A stretch of 64,000 nucleotides of DNA from Sesamum alatum (lineage: Eukaryota; Streptophyta; Magnoliopsida; Lamiales; Pedaliaceae), in the NCBI GenBank assembly GCA_034509735.1, contig JACGWO010000002.1, positions 22,739,636-22,803,635 on the forward strand, read 5' to 3'. The position numbers and the translations under genes are program-made. The notes beneath the pieces are model-generated. The model had not been told where the DNA came from. It made no database searches and saw only the letters and a program-made list of their open reading frames with translations. Positions within the stretch are counted from its first letter, which is position 1. Each line of letters begins with the position of its first letter. Below are positions 47,029 to 59,159 of this stretch, piece by piece.

Positions 47029-47835
47029 AAGACTTAGTATCATCCACATCAGACTGGAAGTTGGCATCTCTAAAGCCTTCCAGAATCACTCTCCCCCACT
47101 ATATACCAAGAACAAATCCTTAGTCCATCTAAGGTACTTCAGGATTATCTTGACAATAGTCTAATGTGCTACACCTGATATCTACTCATTACGCTCAAAG
47201 AAAATGTGACATAGGACCTTATGCACTAAACAACATACTTTACGTTGCCTACGGATAATGCATAGAAGATATCACACATCTTTCTAAGCTCCTCATCAGT
47301 CTTAGGAGACTGAATCTTGGATAGCTTAACCCCATGCCCTATAGGAAGAAACCCTCATTTTTGGTGTTTTCCATCTTGAATCTCTTCACGACTTTCTCAA
47401 CTTATGAGGATTGGATTATCCCCAACATCATTTTTAGATCTATCCCGGAAGATCTTGATTCTTAGGATGTATGAAGTTTCACTCAAGTCCTTCATGAAAA
47501 AATTTGTGGATAACCATGCTTTGGTGTCACCCAACATCTTGACATTATTCCCAATGAGCAAGATGTCACAACATAACGCACTAGGAGCGCAACTAAACTC
47601 CTACTGGCCTTCTGGTATATACAAGGTCAAAGTCATTCTTGACAAAATCATAATCCTGTATGATTTCGTCAAAATGGATATTCAACCTTCGAGAAGCCTG
47701 TTTAAGTCCACAAATAGAGATGTAGGTTCCAATAAAATGATGTTTAATCCCTGCATCTCCATAAAAAGCAGTTTGAATGAGTTGAAGCTTCTCAGTTACT
47801 CCCCATGTTTTTTTCAATTGAAAATGGTAGCTTGA
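47029..47835 (-). pseudogene. Old copia RNase H and RT remnant
   Basis: The minus strand aligns with the RNase H and RT regions of A1 and B3: the SDANFQSDVDDTKS region near 47060, the SWLS and KDLGE-like region near 47500, and ICGLKQASRRLNIHFDEI near 47700. It is heavily degraded, with many stops. The LTR relic ending at 47028 sits in its RNase H. Confidence 0.8.
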
Positions 47836-48438
47836 CCTGCTTCCCTAATTGTCATATCCACGCACAGTAGTAGCTCCTTGCGTGAAATGCATTCTCCTTA
47901 CTATTTCATTTTCCTACACATAATCCAATGTTAAATAATGAAAATTCCCCAACTACTTGTGTCATAGTTCGTCCTGGTTCGCGACACAGGGATATGCACT
48001 AAACTCTGCCTTACCCCAATCAAGGCAAAAGATCTTGTTCTTCATTTTTGTAGAAAAATAATTCAACACCAGACAAGTCAGTAATAACACACATGCTATC
48101 TTTAAAGTTAACAGAGTAACCATTCTCAAGTAATTATCCTACGTTGAGCAAGTTTTGATAAATCTTGGGAACAAACATCACATCAAGAATTAATTTTATA
48201 CCTATTGGGCTGTCAATTCCAACGATACCTTTACCTTCAACCTCAATAAACTTTCCATTGCCAATTCTGACTTTTGAAATTAATGACTTGTCCAATTCTC
48301 TTAAAAGCGATTCATCAAAGGTCATGTGGTTAGTGCATCCACTATCAATTCGCCAAATGTTGCTTGGAGTGTGGCTTGCAAAATATGTTGCAACAAACAG
48401 TTGCTCCTCCTCCTTCCCTTGTTCCACTACTTGAGCAT
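47836..48438 (-). pseudogene. Family C copia protease region
   Basis: The minus-strand frame 48427-48134 contains the aspartic protease motif IWRIDSGCTNHMT and the downstream VRIGNGKFIEVEGKG and MFVPKIYQNLL motifs. A stop near 48132 precedes the NGYSVNFKD region, which continues to about 47990. This is a different copia lineage from A and B (DSGCTNHM, not DTGCGAHIC). Its Gag lies at 58230-59124, separated by the insertion of A-del copy 2. The protein reads through the GTTGC target site on both sides. Confidence 0.88.
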
Positions 48439-48443
48439 GTTGC

Positions 48444-51400
48444 TGTTAGAATAGGTGACCAGAAAGCCAATAGGTTTGGCGATTTGTAACCTATCTGACA
48501 ACTTGATGTAAATGTAATATTATTATGTGATGAATAAGATGAGTATTCGTCACCAATGGTACCTTCTTTGTTCCGCTCATCTTACATTTGTTAAAAACGA
48601 TGCTTAACTTATATCGCAACAAAGCCCACAGACCATGGATAACAACTCGTGCAGTTGGGCCACGCATTGGATGGTGGTCATGAAACCAACTGATTAAGAG
48701 TTGGGTCTGAAACGTTCCAAGTCGAGGACCTCGAGACAGGGCATCGAGAGTCCTATTGAGACTTGCGTCAAGAGTCGTGTTCATTGGATGAGTGACGTGT
48801 TTCATCGGCGACAGGCGTGGGATGTTAGAATAGGTGACCATGTAAGCCAATTTTGGCAGTCATATGTAACCTATATCTAGACAATTCTTTGGTATTTGAT
48901 AAAAACATTTATGAATAAAGAAGTGAAAATTCATATGGCAATACTTTGTTTACGTTCACTTATCTGCATTTACATTTCTGTTCACTACGCAAACAAAGCC
49001 CACGGACTGAGAAACGATTTCGGGGACTGGGACTACGCTTGGAGGTAGGTCCATGAAATCAGTCTTACCGAATCAGTCCGGAAATCTCCAAGTCAAGGAA
49101 TCCCGAAAATGGGTACCGGGATTCCCTTTGAAACTTGCACTAAGCATCTGCTGTCGTATTTCATCGACAGGTGACGAAGGTCGTCTAAGCAGTGTTAGTG
49201 GGTCAGCGTGCTAGGAAGCAGCTGACTGAGGTGACTCGCGGGAACCGTCTTACGGAGGACCTTGAGTACGGTCAGCAAGGTATGACGTGTATTCCCGGTT
49301 CCAACAGTACAGGCCAAGTCCTTTGACTTGAGGAACTGCTGAGTTTACCTGTGCATCAGGTCTGTATCTTAGATATGGTGAGAGATTGCCAAAATACTCT
49401 TGAGTAGTCATAAGCCATGTCTAGTGCAGTTCGGGTGTACAAAGTGACAGTAGTTTCCAAGAAAGGATCTGTCTCCTGTCAAAAGGTGTTGACAGTTGAG
49501 TCTCATGTATGCTCTGTGTCTTGTCCCTGAAATCTGTGGCCACAATAACTGAACAGAAGGGAAAGGTTTCCCTTGCGGCGTTTAGTAAGGACAGACCGAC
49601 ACTTAGGTCCAAAATGGGTACCTGCCTTTTCCGTGCCCTAGACTCTAAGTGATGAGACCGAAGACAGAAGGACAAGTGTACTGTTAGAGCCTAAATGTTT
49701 ATCCCCGAATATTTCACCTAGTCTCTAGTGCCATGGACCGTTACTAGATGGCCACCCATGGTAACGGACGGATTCTAGGAATCCGACCAAGTCTAGCTGA
49801 ATGGTGAACCTAAAGAGTCACACACTATCCACACACACTTAGTATTTAATTTGGAATTAAATATTGGAGTAAAGGAATGATTAAATTAGATTTAATCGGG
49901 TCCTATATTTTCTTGGAGAAATCAATTCCTTCTATTTGATAAAGGGAATTAAATTAATAAATAGGATTTATTAAAAGGGTTGATTTAATGGGCTTAGAAT
50001 AAATTATAATATTTATTATATTATATTTATTCTTTTAGCCTTTTGGAATATTTAATAGGATTTAAATATTCCATTAAATTAAAATCAACGGTTGAGATGG
50101 AAAGGGGAGATGGAAGGCTAGGATTCGTTTGACTAGGTCAAACACTAGTTTGACTAGGACTTTGACTAGGTCAAAATCCTAATCAAATTAGGTTACTTAG
50201 AGTTTGAGTTTAAAGAGGATTAAACTCTTCCTCTATATAAACCTCTAGCTTCCAACATTTGTATGATGATGATTCTTGAAAAACACACATAACACACACT
50301 CTCCCCCTCTCCTATCTCTCGTCCGCCCCCTCTCTCTCCTCCAAGAAAATATTTCTTAGTTCTTTTTGTTCTTGGAACATTAAGAACTTAGACGAACCAA
50401 TACCGTTAATTGATAAAGTGTTATTGATTCGTCCACTCCAAAATTTATACACTTGTTCGTTGCTAGCACGACGTGCAAGATACGTGGGTGGATCGTGTGT
50501 CACGATTTGGAGGATCTCAAGAACGAGGTCTTGGTGCAAAACGGGGAACAACGCGAGTAGCAGTTGAAGACGAAAACGACAACGGGTAGGTCTCGTTTAA
50601 GATTTTCGTCCCTCTTTAATTTTCAACTCTCTGGCCTCCATGATTCTTTATTAGTTTTATAATCATGAGACACACCGAACGCCCGGGAACCTCAAGGGTA
50701 CACCCCTTGAGCGTGTTCTTTTAAATTAAAAGCATGCCTTTTATTTTTGTATGTTTATTTTTACCGCGCTTCCGCATTCACGCAATTCCCGGGACGATCC
50801 ACCGATCTCTTTCATGGGACACCTATACGATCTTGATGGGTTGGTCAACTGGGGTCGAGCCGACTGGACTGACTCGCGGGGATCATCATATGGAAGCCTT
50901 GGAGGCTTGGTCGGTATGATTGGTTTTCCCCGGTTCCGATAGTACGGGAGTAATCCTCAGACTTGAGGGATCACGGCAGTCGCGTGCACAGGACGGCTAT
51001 ATCTTGGATCTGGCGAGAGGTAATCATTCTGTAAGATGATTATCATAAGCCTTGTCCAGTGCAGTCGGAATGTGTAGCGAGGACGGTGGATTCCAAGAAG
51101 AGGATCCGTCCCCTGTCAGTACGTGACAGAAGTATCTCCTATGCACTCGGAGACACGTTCATGCTGTTTAAAGCTATGGCCACAGTGGTTGGTCGAACAG
51201 GGAATGGTTTCCTGTGTCGACGCAATGAAGCATACGTGGTCTCGAGTATTAAGCATAGATGCCTAGTCAAGGATGGGAACCGACGCCCAATTCCATACCC
51301 TAGACTAAGGCCGGGAGACGGTAGATGGAAGGATTGTACCCGTACGGAATCGGCGCCTAAATGTTCACGCCAATTCACCTAGTCTCTAGTGCCATGGACC

Positions 51401-52671
51401 GTTGCTAGACGGCCACCCATGGTAACGGGCCCTTGTGGGACACGGGCCCAAGTCTAGCTGAGGGTGAACCTAAAGGGTCACACACAAATCACCGAGGAGG
51501 TTGAGAGATCGACTTGGAGTCAATCTCGAAGGATAAAAAATAAGTAATTGGATTACTTAAGGGAAAGTCCATTGGATGGACGGGCCGATATTGTATCGGG
51601 CTTTCGTTTAATCGGTAAATTAGATTTTCGATTAAATATGAAAAATTGAGACGTTGAGACATTGGATCTTTTAATTGGATTAAAAGATCAACGGGAATAA
51701 TTTAAATGGACATTAAATTGGATTTAATGTTGGATTCGTCGTAATTGGATTACGATAAAACCCGATCCGTTAAATTATACCCGAGAGGAGAAATAATTCC
51801 TATTTTGGAATAGGAAGAAGTTGGACTTCTTCCCTTAGTTAAACATGGCCGACATGCTCCCTTGGATGAAGCAAAATCAGCCATGTTTCATGCTAGGTGG
51901 TATGTTGACTTATCTCTTTTGGAAAGAGACAAATCAACTCCAATCAAGCTCTTCCCCTTTGGTATGATTTGATCATACCATAAATTTTGGTAGGCTTGAT
52001 TGAAGAATTGATGGTGATTGGTTGGAATGAATCTAGACATCCTTGGATGAACCTAGACACATTCCAATAATCACATTAATTATGTATATATATGAGAATA
52101 TACAACACCAAGCACAAGTGATTCATTATTCATCTTTTTCTAGGAAAAAGAGAAGACAAAAATCCTCTCCTCTCTCTCAATTTTCGTGCTCTCTCCCTCT
52201 CTTACACTTGTGTTCTTCACTTGATTTTGAATCAAGAAGAAGAATAAAGTAAGTTTAAGAGAACACTAATTCATAGTGTTCTTCTCTTAAACGGATTCCT
52301 TCCTAAACCCGTTCTTTTCTAGCAAGAAGAACGTGTGTTTCTTCCGGTATGGTGTGGATCACCTTTGGAGAATCCACACGTTTGGATTTCGTGAGCATTC
52401 CGGAGAAGGAACAACGCTAGTAGCCGGGTGCATACGCTAAACAATCAATGGTAACGGTTTATTACGCTTTGATTGATTTCATTTATATATCTATGTCCTA
52501 TGTGTTTAAATATATATTTTCAATATTTACACATCCTACATCGAACGCCCGGTTGAGCACAGAAGGGTACACCCCTTGGAATTCGCATATTTAAATTAGA
52601 TTTAAATTTGTGCACAATTTCTCGCTTTCTCGCTTCTGCTCGCGCTCCCGGGTGGATCCGCTTGTCCTTCA
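48444..52671 (+). repeat. 5' LTR of A-del copy 2, interrupted
   Basis: LTR A at 48444-48822 and 50815-52671. It shares variants with the 3' LTR of the same element that copy 1 lacks, for example the sequence after the terminal hairpin (AATTCGCATATTTAAATTAG). Confidence 0.95.
48823..50814 (+). mobile_element. Solo LTR B (1992 bp, TSD TGGGA)
   Basis: TGTTAGAATAGG to CTCTTTCA, flanked by TGGGA at 48818-48822 and 50815-50819. Hairpin CTCAAGGG (50691-50698), loop TACAC, CCCTTGAG (50704-50711). W-boxes lie at about 50128-50190. Confidence 0.96.
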
Positions 52672-52673
52672 AG

Positions 52674-52685
52674 TGGTATCAGAGC
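52674..52685 (+). other. Primer-binding site of A-del copy 2
   Basis: TGGTATCAGAGC two bases after the 5' LTR. Confidence 0.96.
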
Positions 52686-54475
52686 CCGGTTCGATATAAG
52701 GGGCATAGATCTATGAATTTGGCATGATCTACTTGCTTTTAAATGGCTTTATTGGCATGTTAGATTACATAAATATATGAATAATATGATGATTCAATTT
52801 TTTGGATTTAATAGACTTTTGGCATGCTTAATTTTGTTAGATTGGATCTAAAATTGCATGCTTGTTTTCTAAATAATATTATTGTTATTGTGCTGAAACA
52901 GTTTTGAAAAAAAAAAAAACTGATCGGGCCGGCAATGGCCGCGCGCAGGCGGGCGCCTGCGCGCGCTGTGCGCAGCCGACCGCTGCTGGCCGAGGCCAGC
53001 GCGCGGCACAGCGCACGCGCTGCCCTGTGCGCGCGGCCGGCCGGCCAGCACAACGGCTGGGCCGTTTTGTGCCGTTTTTCGACCTTTTTCGGAAAATTTG
53101 ATTTTCTGTATTTTCTGCACAATATTCTGAAAATTTATTAATTTTGCATTTTGATTTGAGAATAATTGGATTATTCCTTGGATTAAATTTGCTTAATTAA
53201 TTTGTGATTAATACATGCATTGTTTAAAATGTCCATTAAATTTGAAATTTGAATTTTGCATATTATTTGTATGTTTATACTTTTGTGATGTTGTACATCA
53301 CTTGGGTATTTGGAATATCCATTGGAATTTATGCATGATTATTTTGAATAATTATGTTATGTGTGTTGATGGAATCAACATGGGATGATCACAAGAGCCC
53401 TAGACCTTATGTATGGATGAATGTATGATCATTTATTTTCTGTTGGGTGGGGCCTGCGAGCCTCTTGTTTTGGGACTATCATCTCCCGTATTATCAGCCT
53501 CATGATGTTAAGGCTTGTTTTCTTTATTACCAATGTATTACTTTCAGTTGTAATGAGAGTAGATAAGATTGGTGAGGTTTTACTTTTAACAAACAATTGG
53601 AGTCGGAGACCCCAAGGAGGAGCATCAAGGCGTGAAACAAGAAGCACTTCAAGGCCTATTGGAATGACAATGGGTTTATTATTATTGTAATAATTTAGGA
53701 CCACCCTAGACAGACCATAGACTCACTGCGGGCTCAGTGGGTCTCTTAGGTTGGGCTTGTGATCATCCTAACAGGGGTATGCTATGTTTTATGCATGCGG
53801 CGTTTTTTATTTATCGCTTTAAATATTGGATATTTATGCATGCTAAAAACACCATAATGTGATGAGGTCTCGGTCACACTTAAACTCTCATTTGGTTGGA
53901 CCAAATTAAATAATAGGCCCAGAACGGACTTGGATCGAAATGGTATTTTGGTCTGTCCGAGCCTGCCATCCACAGCAATGTGGTGAGGAAGCTACCACTA
54001 CCCAAGTGTGGTCTCACGAGTCGTGGCACACTTGGAATAGGGGAAAGCTGCACTATTGTTGTGAACAAAAAGACTGCGCTCGCTGTTTCCCTGTCTCACG
54101 AGTTGTGGGGGGCGACAGTTTGAGGTATGATTTGGTTGATGGGTCGGGCCTAACACTGAGTAACATGGTTCGCTTGGAGTCCTCGGAACCATGCGAATAG
54201 GTGAGGCAAAATATCTTGGGAATCTCATTGGATGAGAATGATATTGGATATCTCCCACGAGGTCTTCTTCATGTAAATCGTAAAAGCGGGGCATGGAGAT
54301 TACGCTTGTGGATCCCAAGCCCACTAGGAAATGGTTTCCTGAAACTCCGCTTGAGAGTGGCGGACTTTCGTATAAATAGTGGGAGGGTTAAAGACTAAAA
54401 GACCAAGTCTTCAACTTGAACAATAATATTACCATGATTTGCTAATTTCTGCTTTACATTTTCATTAATGTAGAT
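52686..54475 (+). other. Leader of A-del copy 2
   Basis: Contains an A-run (52907-52919), a GC-rich island (about 52925-53070), and the palindrome pair (54015-54025, and 54097-54107 with one change). The two in-frame open stretches divided by TAG are at 53940-54200 and 54201-54398. The TATA box is at 54371-54378, 98 bases before the gag ATG. It retains about 130 bases near 53570-53700 that copy 1 lost. Confidence 0.7.
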
Positions 54476-56017
54476 ATGTCTAAGAACCCATTAACCATGA
54501 TTCTCGAGACTAACAAATTCAACGGAACGAACTACTCGGACTGGCTGAGAAACCTGAGGATTGTCCTCGGTTTCGAGAACCAAGGCTACATCTTGGACGA
54601 GCCGCCACCGACCGACTTACCGGAGGGGTCCACGCCTGAAGAACGTTTGACGTTCGAGAAATGGCATGAGGACAACCGGAAAGTACGCAGTATCATACTG
54701 GCTTCGATGTCTAACGACATCCAGAAGCAGTATGAGAGGCTGGACAACTTCTCCGCCATAATGCTCCGCATGAACGAGGTTTATGCGGTTCCGGATGGGC
54801 ATATTAGATATGCCGCCACAAAAGCATTCTTTGGCACCAAGCTTGCTGAAGGAGCGTCTGTACAAAGTTATGGGGTCAAGATGCTCTCCCTAGTGGAGAA
54901 ACTCGAGGACCTTAAAGCTGGCTTTAACAATGACACGTACATTGACGTGATCCTCCAGTCGCTTCCTCCATCCTATGACCCGTTTGTTGTAAACTTTAAC
55001 ATGAACGGACTTGAGAAGTCTATTCATGAGTTGATCAACATGCTGGTCCAATACGAGGCAACGACCCACAAGTCGGTGCTGGCGGTATTGTTAGGAGAGG
55101 CTTCGACCTCCAAGGCGAATGGCAAGAGGGCCGGACGCTGGAAGAGGAAGAAGGGCAAAGGGAAGACGGTTGTGGCCCCTGCTCGCGCTCCAGGCGTCCC
55201 TGTTGCTCCGGTTGGACCGAGCAAAGGGAAAGGGAAGGCCCGTGGTTCTCAGTGGTCCAAGGCAAATGATGTCTGCATGCATTGCCAAGGGAAAGGGCAT
55301 TGGAAGAGGGAGTGCCCACAACTCCTCTCCAACCCAGGTGTGTTTATGGTTGAAGTTAATATGATTACTAATTCTGCTTCATGGGTATTGGATACCGAGT
55401 GTGATGCTCACATCTGCAATGATTTGCAGGTACTACAAAGAAGCAGAAGGCTAACCAAGGATGAGATGATCCTGAGGCTAGGCGATGGCAAGGCCGTTAC
55501 TGCGGAGGCCGTAGGATCACTAGAGTTAGCCATTAGTAGTCATGTTAGGATTGTACTGAACGACTGTTTCTATGTACCTAGCATGATTAAAAACATTGTT
55601 TCCATCCCGGTCCTTGATAAGGAGGGATATGAATTTACCATCAATAAAAATGATTTTTTCATAATCAAAGATGGTATTTCTCATCTGCTTGGTACATTGG
55701 TCAACGGTCTGTACATACTTCAACAGTCTAATTGGATTATATCTGCAGAACACAAACGAAAATGTGATGATCACAATAACGCACAGATATGGCATGCGAG
55801 GTTAGGTCATATCTCTAAAGATAGGATAAGAAGGTTGGTGGACTCAAAGGGTCTAGAAATAGACGATTTGGACAACCTACCGACCTGCGAATCCTGTCTA
55901 AAGGGAAAGATGACCAAGAAACCCTTTGTTGGACAAAGTATGCTAGCCAGTGGTCTGTTGGATTTGATCCATACAAATGTCTGTGGTCCACTAAATACTC
56001 AGTGTTGGAATAGGTGA
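54476..56017 (+). CDS. Gag-protease-integrase finger polyprotein (513 aa, open)
   Basis: The only long intact retroelement frame in the window. Start at MSKNPLT, as in every family copy. Residues 1 to about 250 are UBN2-type Gag (TNKFNGTNYSDWLRNLRI, later LVEKLEDLKAG), followed by a Lys/Arg-rich RNA-binding stretch. The CCHC knuckle is residues 267-280. The protease motif at residues 306-308 reads DTE in place of DTG, so cleavage should fail. The integrase finger follows (His 440, Cys 471, Cys 474). The first catalytic Asp of the integrase core is Asn (HTNVCG). The last codons and the stop lie inside the 3' LTR, which starts at 56003. It could still supply Gag particles. Confidence 0.88.
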   Translation: MSKNPLTMILETNKFNGTNYSDWLRNLRIVLGFENQGYILDEPPPTDLPEGSTPEERLTFEKWHEDNRKVRSIILASMSNDIQKQYERLDNFSAIMLRMNEVYAVPDGHIRYAATKAFFGTKLAEGASVQSYGVKMLSLVEKLEDLKAGFNNDTYIDVILQSLPPSYDPFVVNFNMNGLEKSIHELINMLVQYEATTHKSVLAVLLGEASTSKANGKRAGRWKRKKGKGKTVVAPARAPGVPVAPVGPSKGKGKARGSQWSKANDVCMHCQGKGHWKRECPQLLSNPGVFMVEVNMITNSASWVLDTECDAHICNDLQVLQRSRRLTKDEMILRLGDGKAVTAEAVGSLELAISSHVRIVLNDCFYVPSMIKNIVSIPVLDKEGYEFTINKNDFFIIKDGISHLLGTLVNGLYILQQSNWIISAEHKRKCDDHNNAQIWHARLGHISKDRIRRLVDSKGLEIDDLDNLPTCESCLKGKMTKKPFVGQSMLASGLLDLIHTNVCGPLNTQCWNR

Positions 56018-58229
56018 CCAGAAAGCCAATAGGTTTGGCAATTTGTAACCTATCCGACCACTTGATGTGAATGTAATATTATTATGTGATGAATAAGATG
56101 AGTATTCGTCACCAATGGTACCTTCTTTGTTGCGCTCATCTTACATTTGTTAAAACGGTGTTTAACTTATATCACAACAAAGCTCACAGACCATAGATAA
56201 CAACTCGTGCAGTTGGGCCACGCATTGGATGGTGGTCATGAAACCAACTGATTAAGAGTTGGGTCTGAAACGTTCCAAGTCGAGGACCTCGAGACAGGGC
56301 ATCGAGAGTCCTATTGAGACTTGCGTCAAGAGTCGTGTTCATTGGATGAGTGTCGTGTTTCATCGGCGACAGGCGTGGGACGCCTACACGATCTTGATGG
56401 GTTGGTCGACTGGGGTCGAGCCGACTGGACTGACTCGCGGGGATCATCATATGGAAGCCTTGGAGGCTTGGTCGGTATGATTGGTTTTCCCCGGTTCCGA
56501 TAGTACGGGAGTAATCCTCAGACTTGAGGGATCATGGCAGTCGCGTGCACATGACGGCTGTACCTTGGATCTAGCAAGAGGTAATCATTCTGTAAGATGA
56601 TTATCATAAGCCTTGTCCAGTGCAGTCGGAATGTGTAGCGAGGACGGTGGATTCCAAGAAGAGGATCCGTCCCCTGTCAGTACGTGACAGAGGTATCTCC
56701 TATCCACTCGGAGACACGTTCATGCTGTTTAAAGCTATGGCCAAAGTGGTTGGTCGAACAGGGAATGGTTTCCTGTGTCGACGCAATGAAGCATACGTGG
56801 TCTCGAGTATTAAGCATAGATGCCTAGTCAAGGATGGGAACCGACGCCCAATTCCATACCCTAGACTAAGGCCTGGAGACGGTAGACGGAAGGATCGTAC
56901 CCGTACGGAATCGGCGCCTAAATGTTCACGCCAATTCACCTAGTCTCTAGTGCCATGGACCGTTGCTAGACGGCCACCCATGGTAACGGGCCCTTGTGGG
57001 ACACGGGCCTAAGTCTAGCTGAGGGTGAACCTAAAGGTCACACACAAATTACCGAGGAGGTTGAGATATCGACTTGGAGTCAATCTCGAAGGATAAAATA
57101 AGTAATTGGATTACTTAAGGGAAAGTCCATTGGATGGACGGGCCGATATTGTATCGGGCTTTCGTTTAATCGGTAAATTGGATTTTCGATTAAATATGGA
57201 AAGTTGAGACGTTGAGACGTTGGATCTTTTAATTGGATTAAAAGATCAACGGGAATAATTTAAATGGACATTAAATTGGATTTAATGGTGGATTCGTCGT
57301 AATTGGATTACGATAAAACCTGGTCCGTTAAATTATACCCGAGAGGAGAAATAATTCCTAATTTGGAATGGGAAGAAGTTGGACTTCTTTCCTTAATTGA
57401 ACATGGCCGACACGCTCCCTTGGAGGAAGCAAAATCAGCCATGTTTCATGCTAGGTGGTATGTTGACTTATCTCTTTTGGAAAGAGACAAATCAACTCTA
57501 ATCAAGCTCTTCCCTTTTGGTATGATTTGATCATACCATAAATTTTGGTAGGCTTGATTGAAGAATTGATGGTGATTGATTGGAATGAATCTAGACATCC
57601 TTGGATGAACCTAGACACATTCCAATAATCACATTAATTATGTATATATATTAGAATATACAACACCAAGTATAAGTGATTCATTATTCATCTTTTTCTA
57701 AGAAAAAGAGAAGACAAAAATCCTCTCCTCTCTCTCAATTTTCGTGCTCTCTCCCTCTCTTACACTTGTGTTCTTCACTTGATTTTGAATCAAGAAGAAG
57801 AACAAAGTAAGTTTAAGAGAACACTAATTTATTGTGTTCTTCTCTTAAACCGATTCCTTCCTAAACCCGTTCTTTTCTAGCAAGAAGAACGTGTGTTTCT
57901 TCCGGTGTGGTGGGGATCACCTTTGGAGAATCCATACGTTTGGATTTCGTGAGCATTCAGGAGAAGGAACAACGCTAGTAGCCGGGAGCATACGCTAAAC
58001 AATCAAAAGTAACGGTTTATTACGCTTTGATTGATTTCATTTATATATCTATGCCCTATGTGTTTAAATATATGTTTTCAATATTTACACATTCTACATC
58101 GAATGCCCGGTTGAGCACCCAAGGGTACACCCCTTGGAATTCGCATATTTAAATTAGATTTAAATTTGTGCACAATTTCTCGCTTTCTCGCTTCCGCTCG
58201 CGCTCCCGGGCGGATCCGCTTGTCCTTCA
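56003..58229 (+). repeat. 3' LTR of A-del copy 2 (2227 bp)
   Basis: TGTTGGAATAGG to TTGTCCTTCA, followed by GTTGC. It directly follows CTCAG of the integrase gene with no polypurine tract. The 107-codon LTR frame is at 56620-56943. Confidence 0.95.
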
Positions 58230-59144
58230 GTTGCTTGTTCTTGCACACCTTTCCATATGACCCATTTGACCACAGGACCTGCATTGGATATCAGGTCTAT
58301 ACTAATAATATTTTTCTAAATGTGAAATTTTGTTACAATATTTACATGGAGGAAAACTTCCTTTGTTGCCACTGTTTTGACCTTCCTTCCCCTTATTCTC
58401 TTTCCACTATTGTTTCTTAGTCTTCTCATATGCCTTAAATGCTCCCTTAATGGCTCTTTCATTTTGGCAAGCCCTCCTTTGCTCTAGTGCTTGCAATGCA
58501 TTGAGAAGTTATACTAAAGATATTGTTGTCAAATATCTAGATTCTTCAAGGGAAGAGATTTTGGATTCAAATCTCTCTGGTAAGGTCACCAATAATTTTT
58601 CAACAACCCGACTATCAAGAACATCTTCTCCCAATAGTCTGATTTTGTTGACTACTTTCAACAACCCGTATGTGTAGTCCTTTAGTGTATCTGGCTCACC
58701 TTTTGCATCTCGAATCCCCTTTTCAGGTTCAAAACTTGCATTCGTTTTGTCCTAACATTTCTTTTATATGCATGTTTCAAAACATCCCATGCATGTTTTG
58801 CAGTTTCACAAGTCATGATCTTTGTGAACATATCTTCTGATACTGTTGAGTGAATACAGGTCTTGGCCTTATGCATCTTCTTTCTGTCTTCCCTATAATC
58901 TCTTATTTTAGCAATCATTGGATACTCTAAAGTGGGGAAATTGCATCTGTATCCATAAACTCCCATAGTCCATGTGCTTCTAAATAAGACTCCATTTTCA
59001 TAGCCCATGCATGATAAGTTTCTCTTGTGAAAACTGGAGGAGCAGACAAGAAACTACTGTCTACCATTGATGAAGGCTTGGTGTTTAGTTTTTTGGTGAT
59101 AGGCTCCTCACTGGTTTCACACACACAGGTTCCTTAAGAAAAGG
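58230..59144 (-). pseudogene. Family C copia gag
   Basis: Minus-strand UBN2 Gag. The start is probably near 59124 (MCETSEEPITKK), with the SMVDSSFLSAPPVFTRETY and YHAWAMKMESYLEAHGLW motifs. A frameshift near 58930 leads into IAKIRDYREDRKK and AKHAWDVLKHAY. The frame continues through LLGEDVLDSRVVEKLLVTLP (about 58600) to a CCHC knuckle at 58243-58282, which has lost one base. It continues across A-del copy 2 into the protease region at 48427. Gag forms the particle. This copy is dead. Confidence 0.88.
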
Positions 59145-59156
59145 GCGTTGATACCA
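59145..59156 (-). other. Primer-binding site of family C
   Basis: GCGTTGATACCA is the complement of TGGTATCAACGC, a variant initiator-Met site. It lies three bases from the TGTTGG LTR edge at 59160. A second copy with one change is at 61011-61022. Confidence 0.8.
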
Positions 59157-59159
59157 CTT

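Larger units (their letters stand above)
48444..58229 (+). mobile_element. A-del copy 2: gag-bearing deleted copia element (TSD GTTGC)
   Basis: Complete element: 5' LTR (48444-52671, with a solo LTR B inside), primer-binding site, leader, open Gag frame, 3' LTR (56003-58229). GTTGC flanks both ends (48439-48443 and 58230-58234). The 3' LTR joins the integrase gene at exactly the same base as in copy 1, although the insertion sites differ. It resembles the TR-GAG class of non-autonomous plant elements, which carry LTRs and Gag only. Confidence 0.96.
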
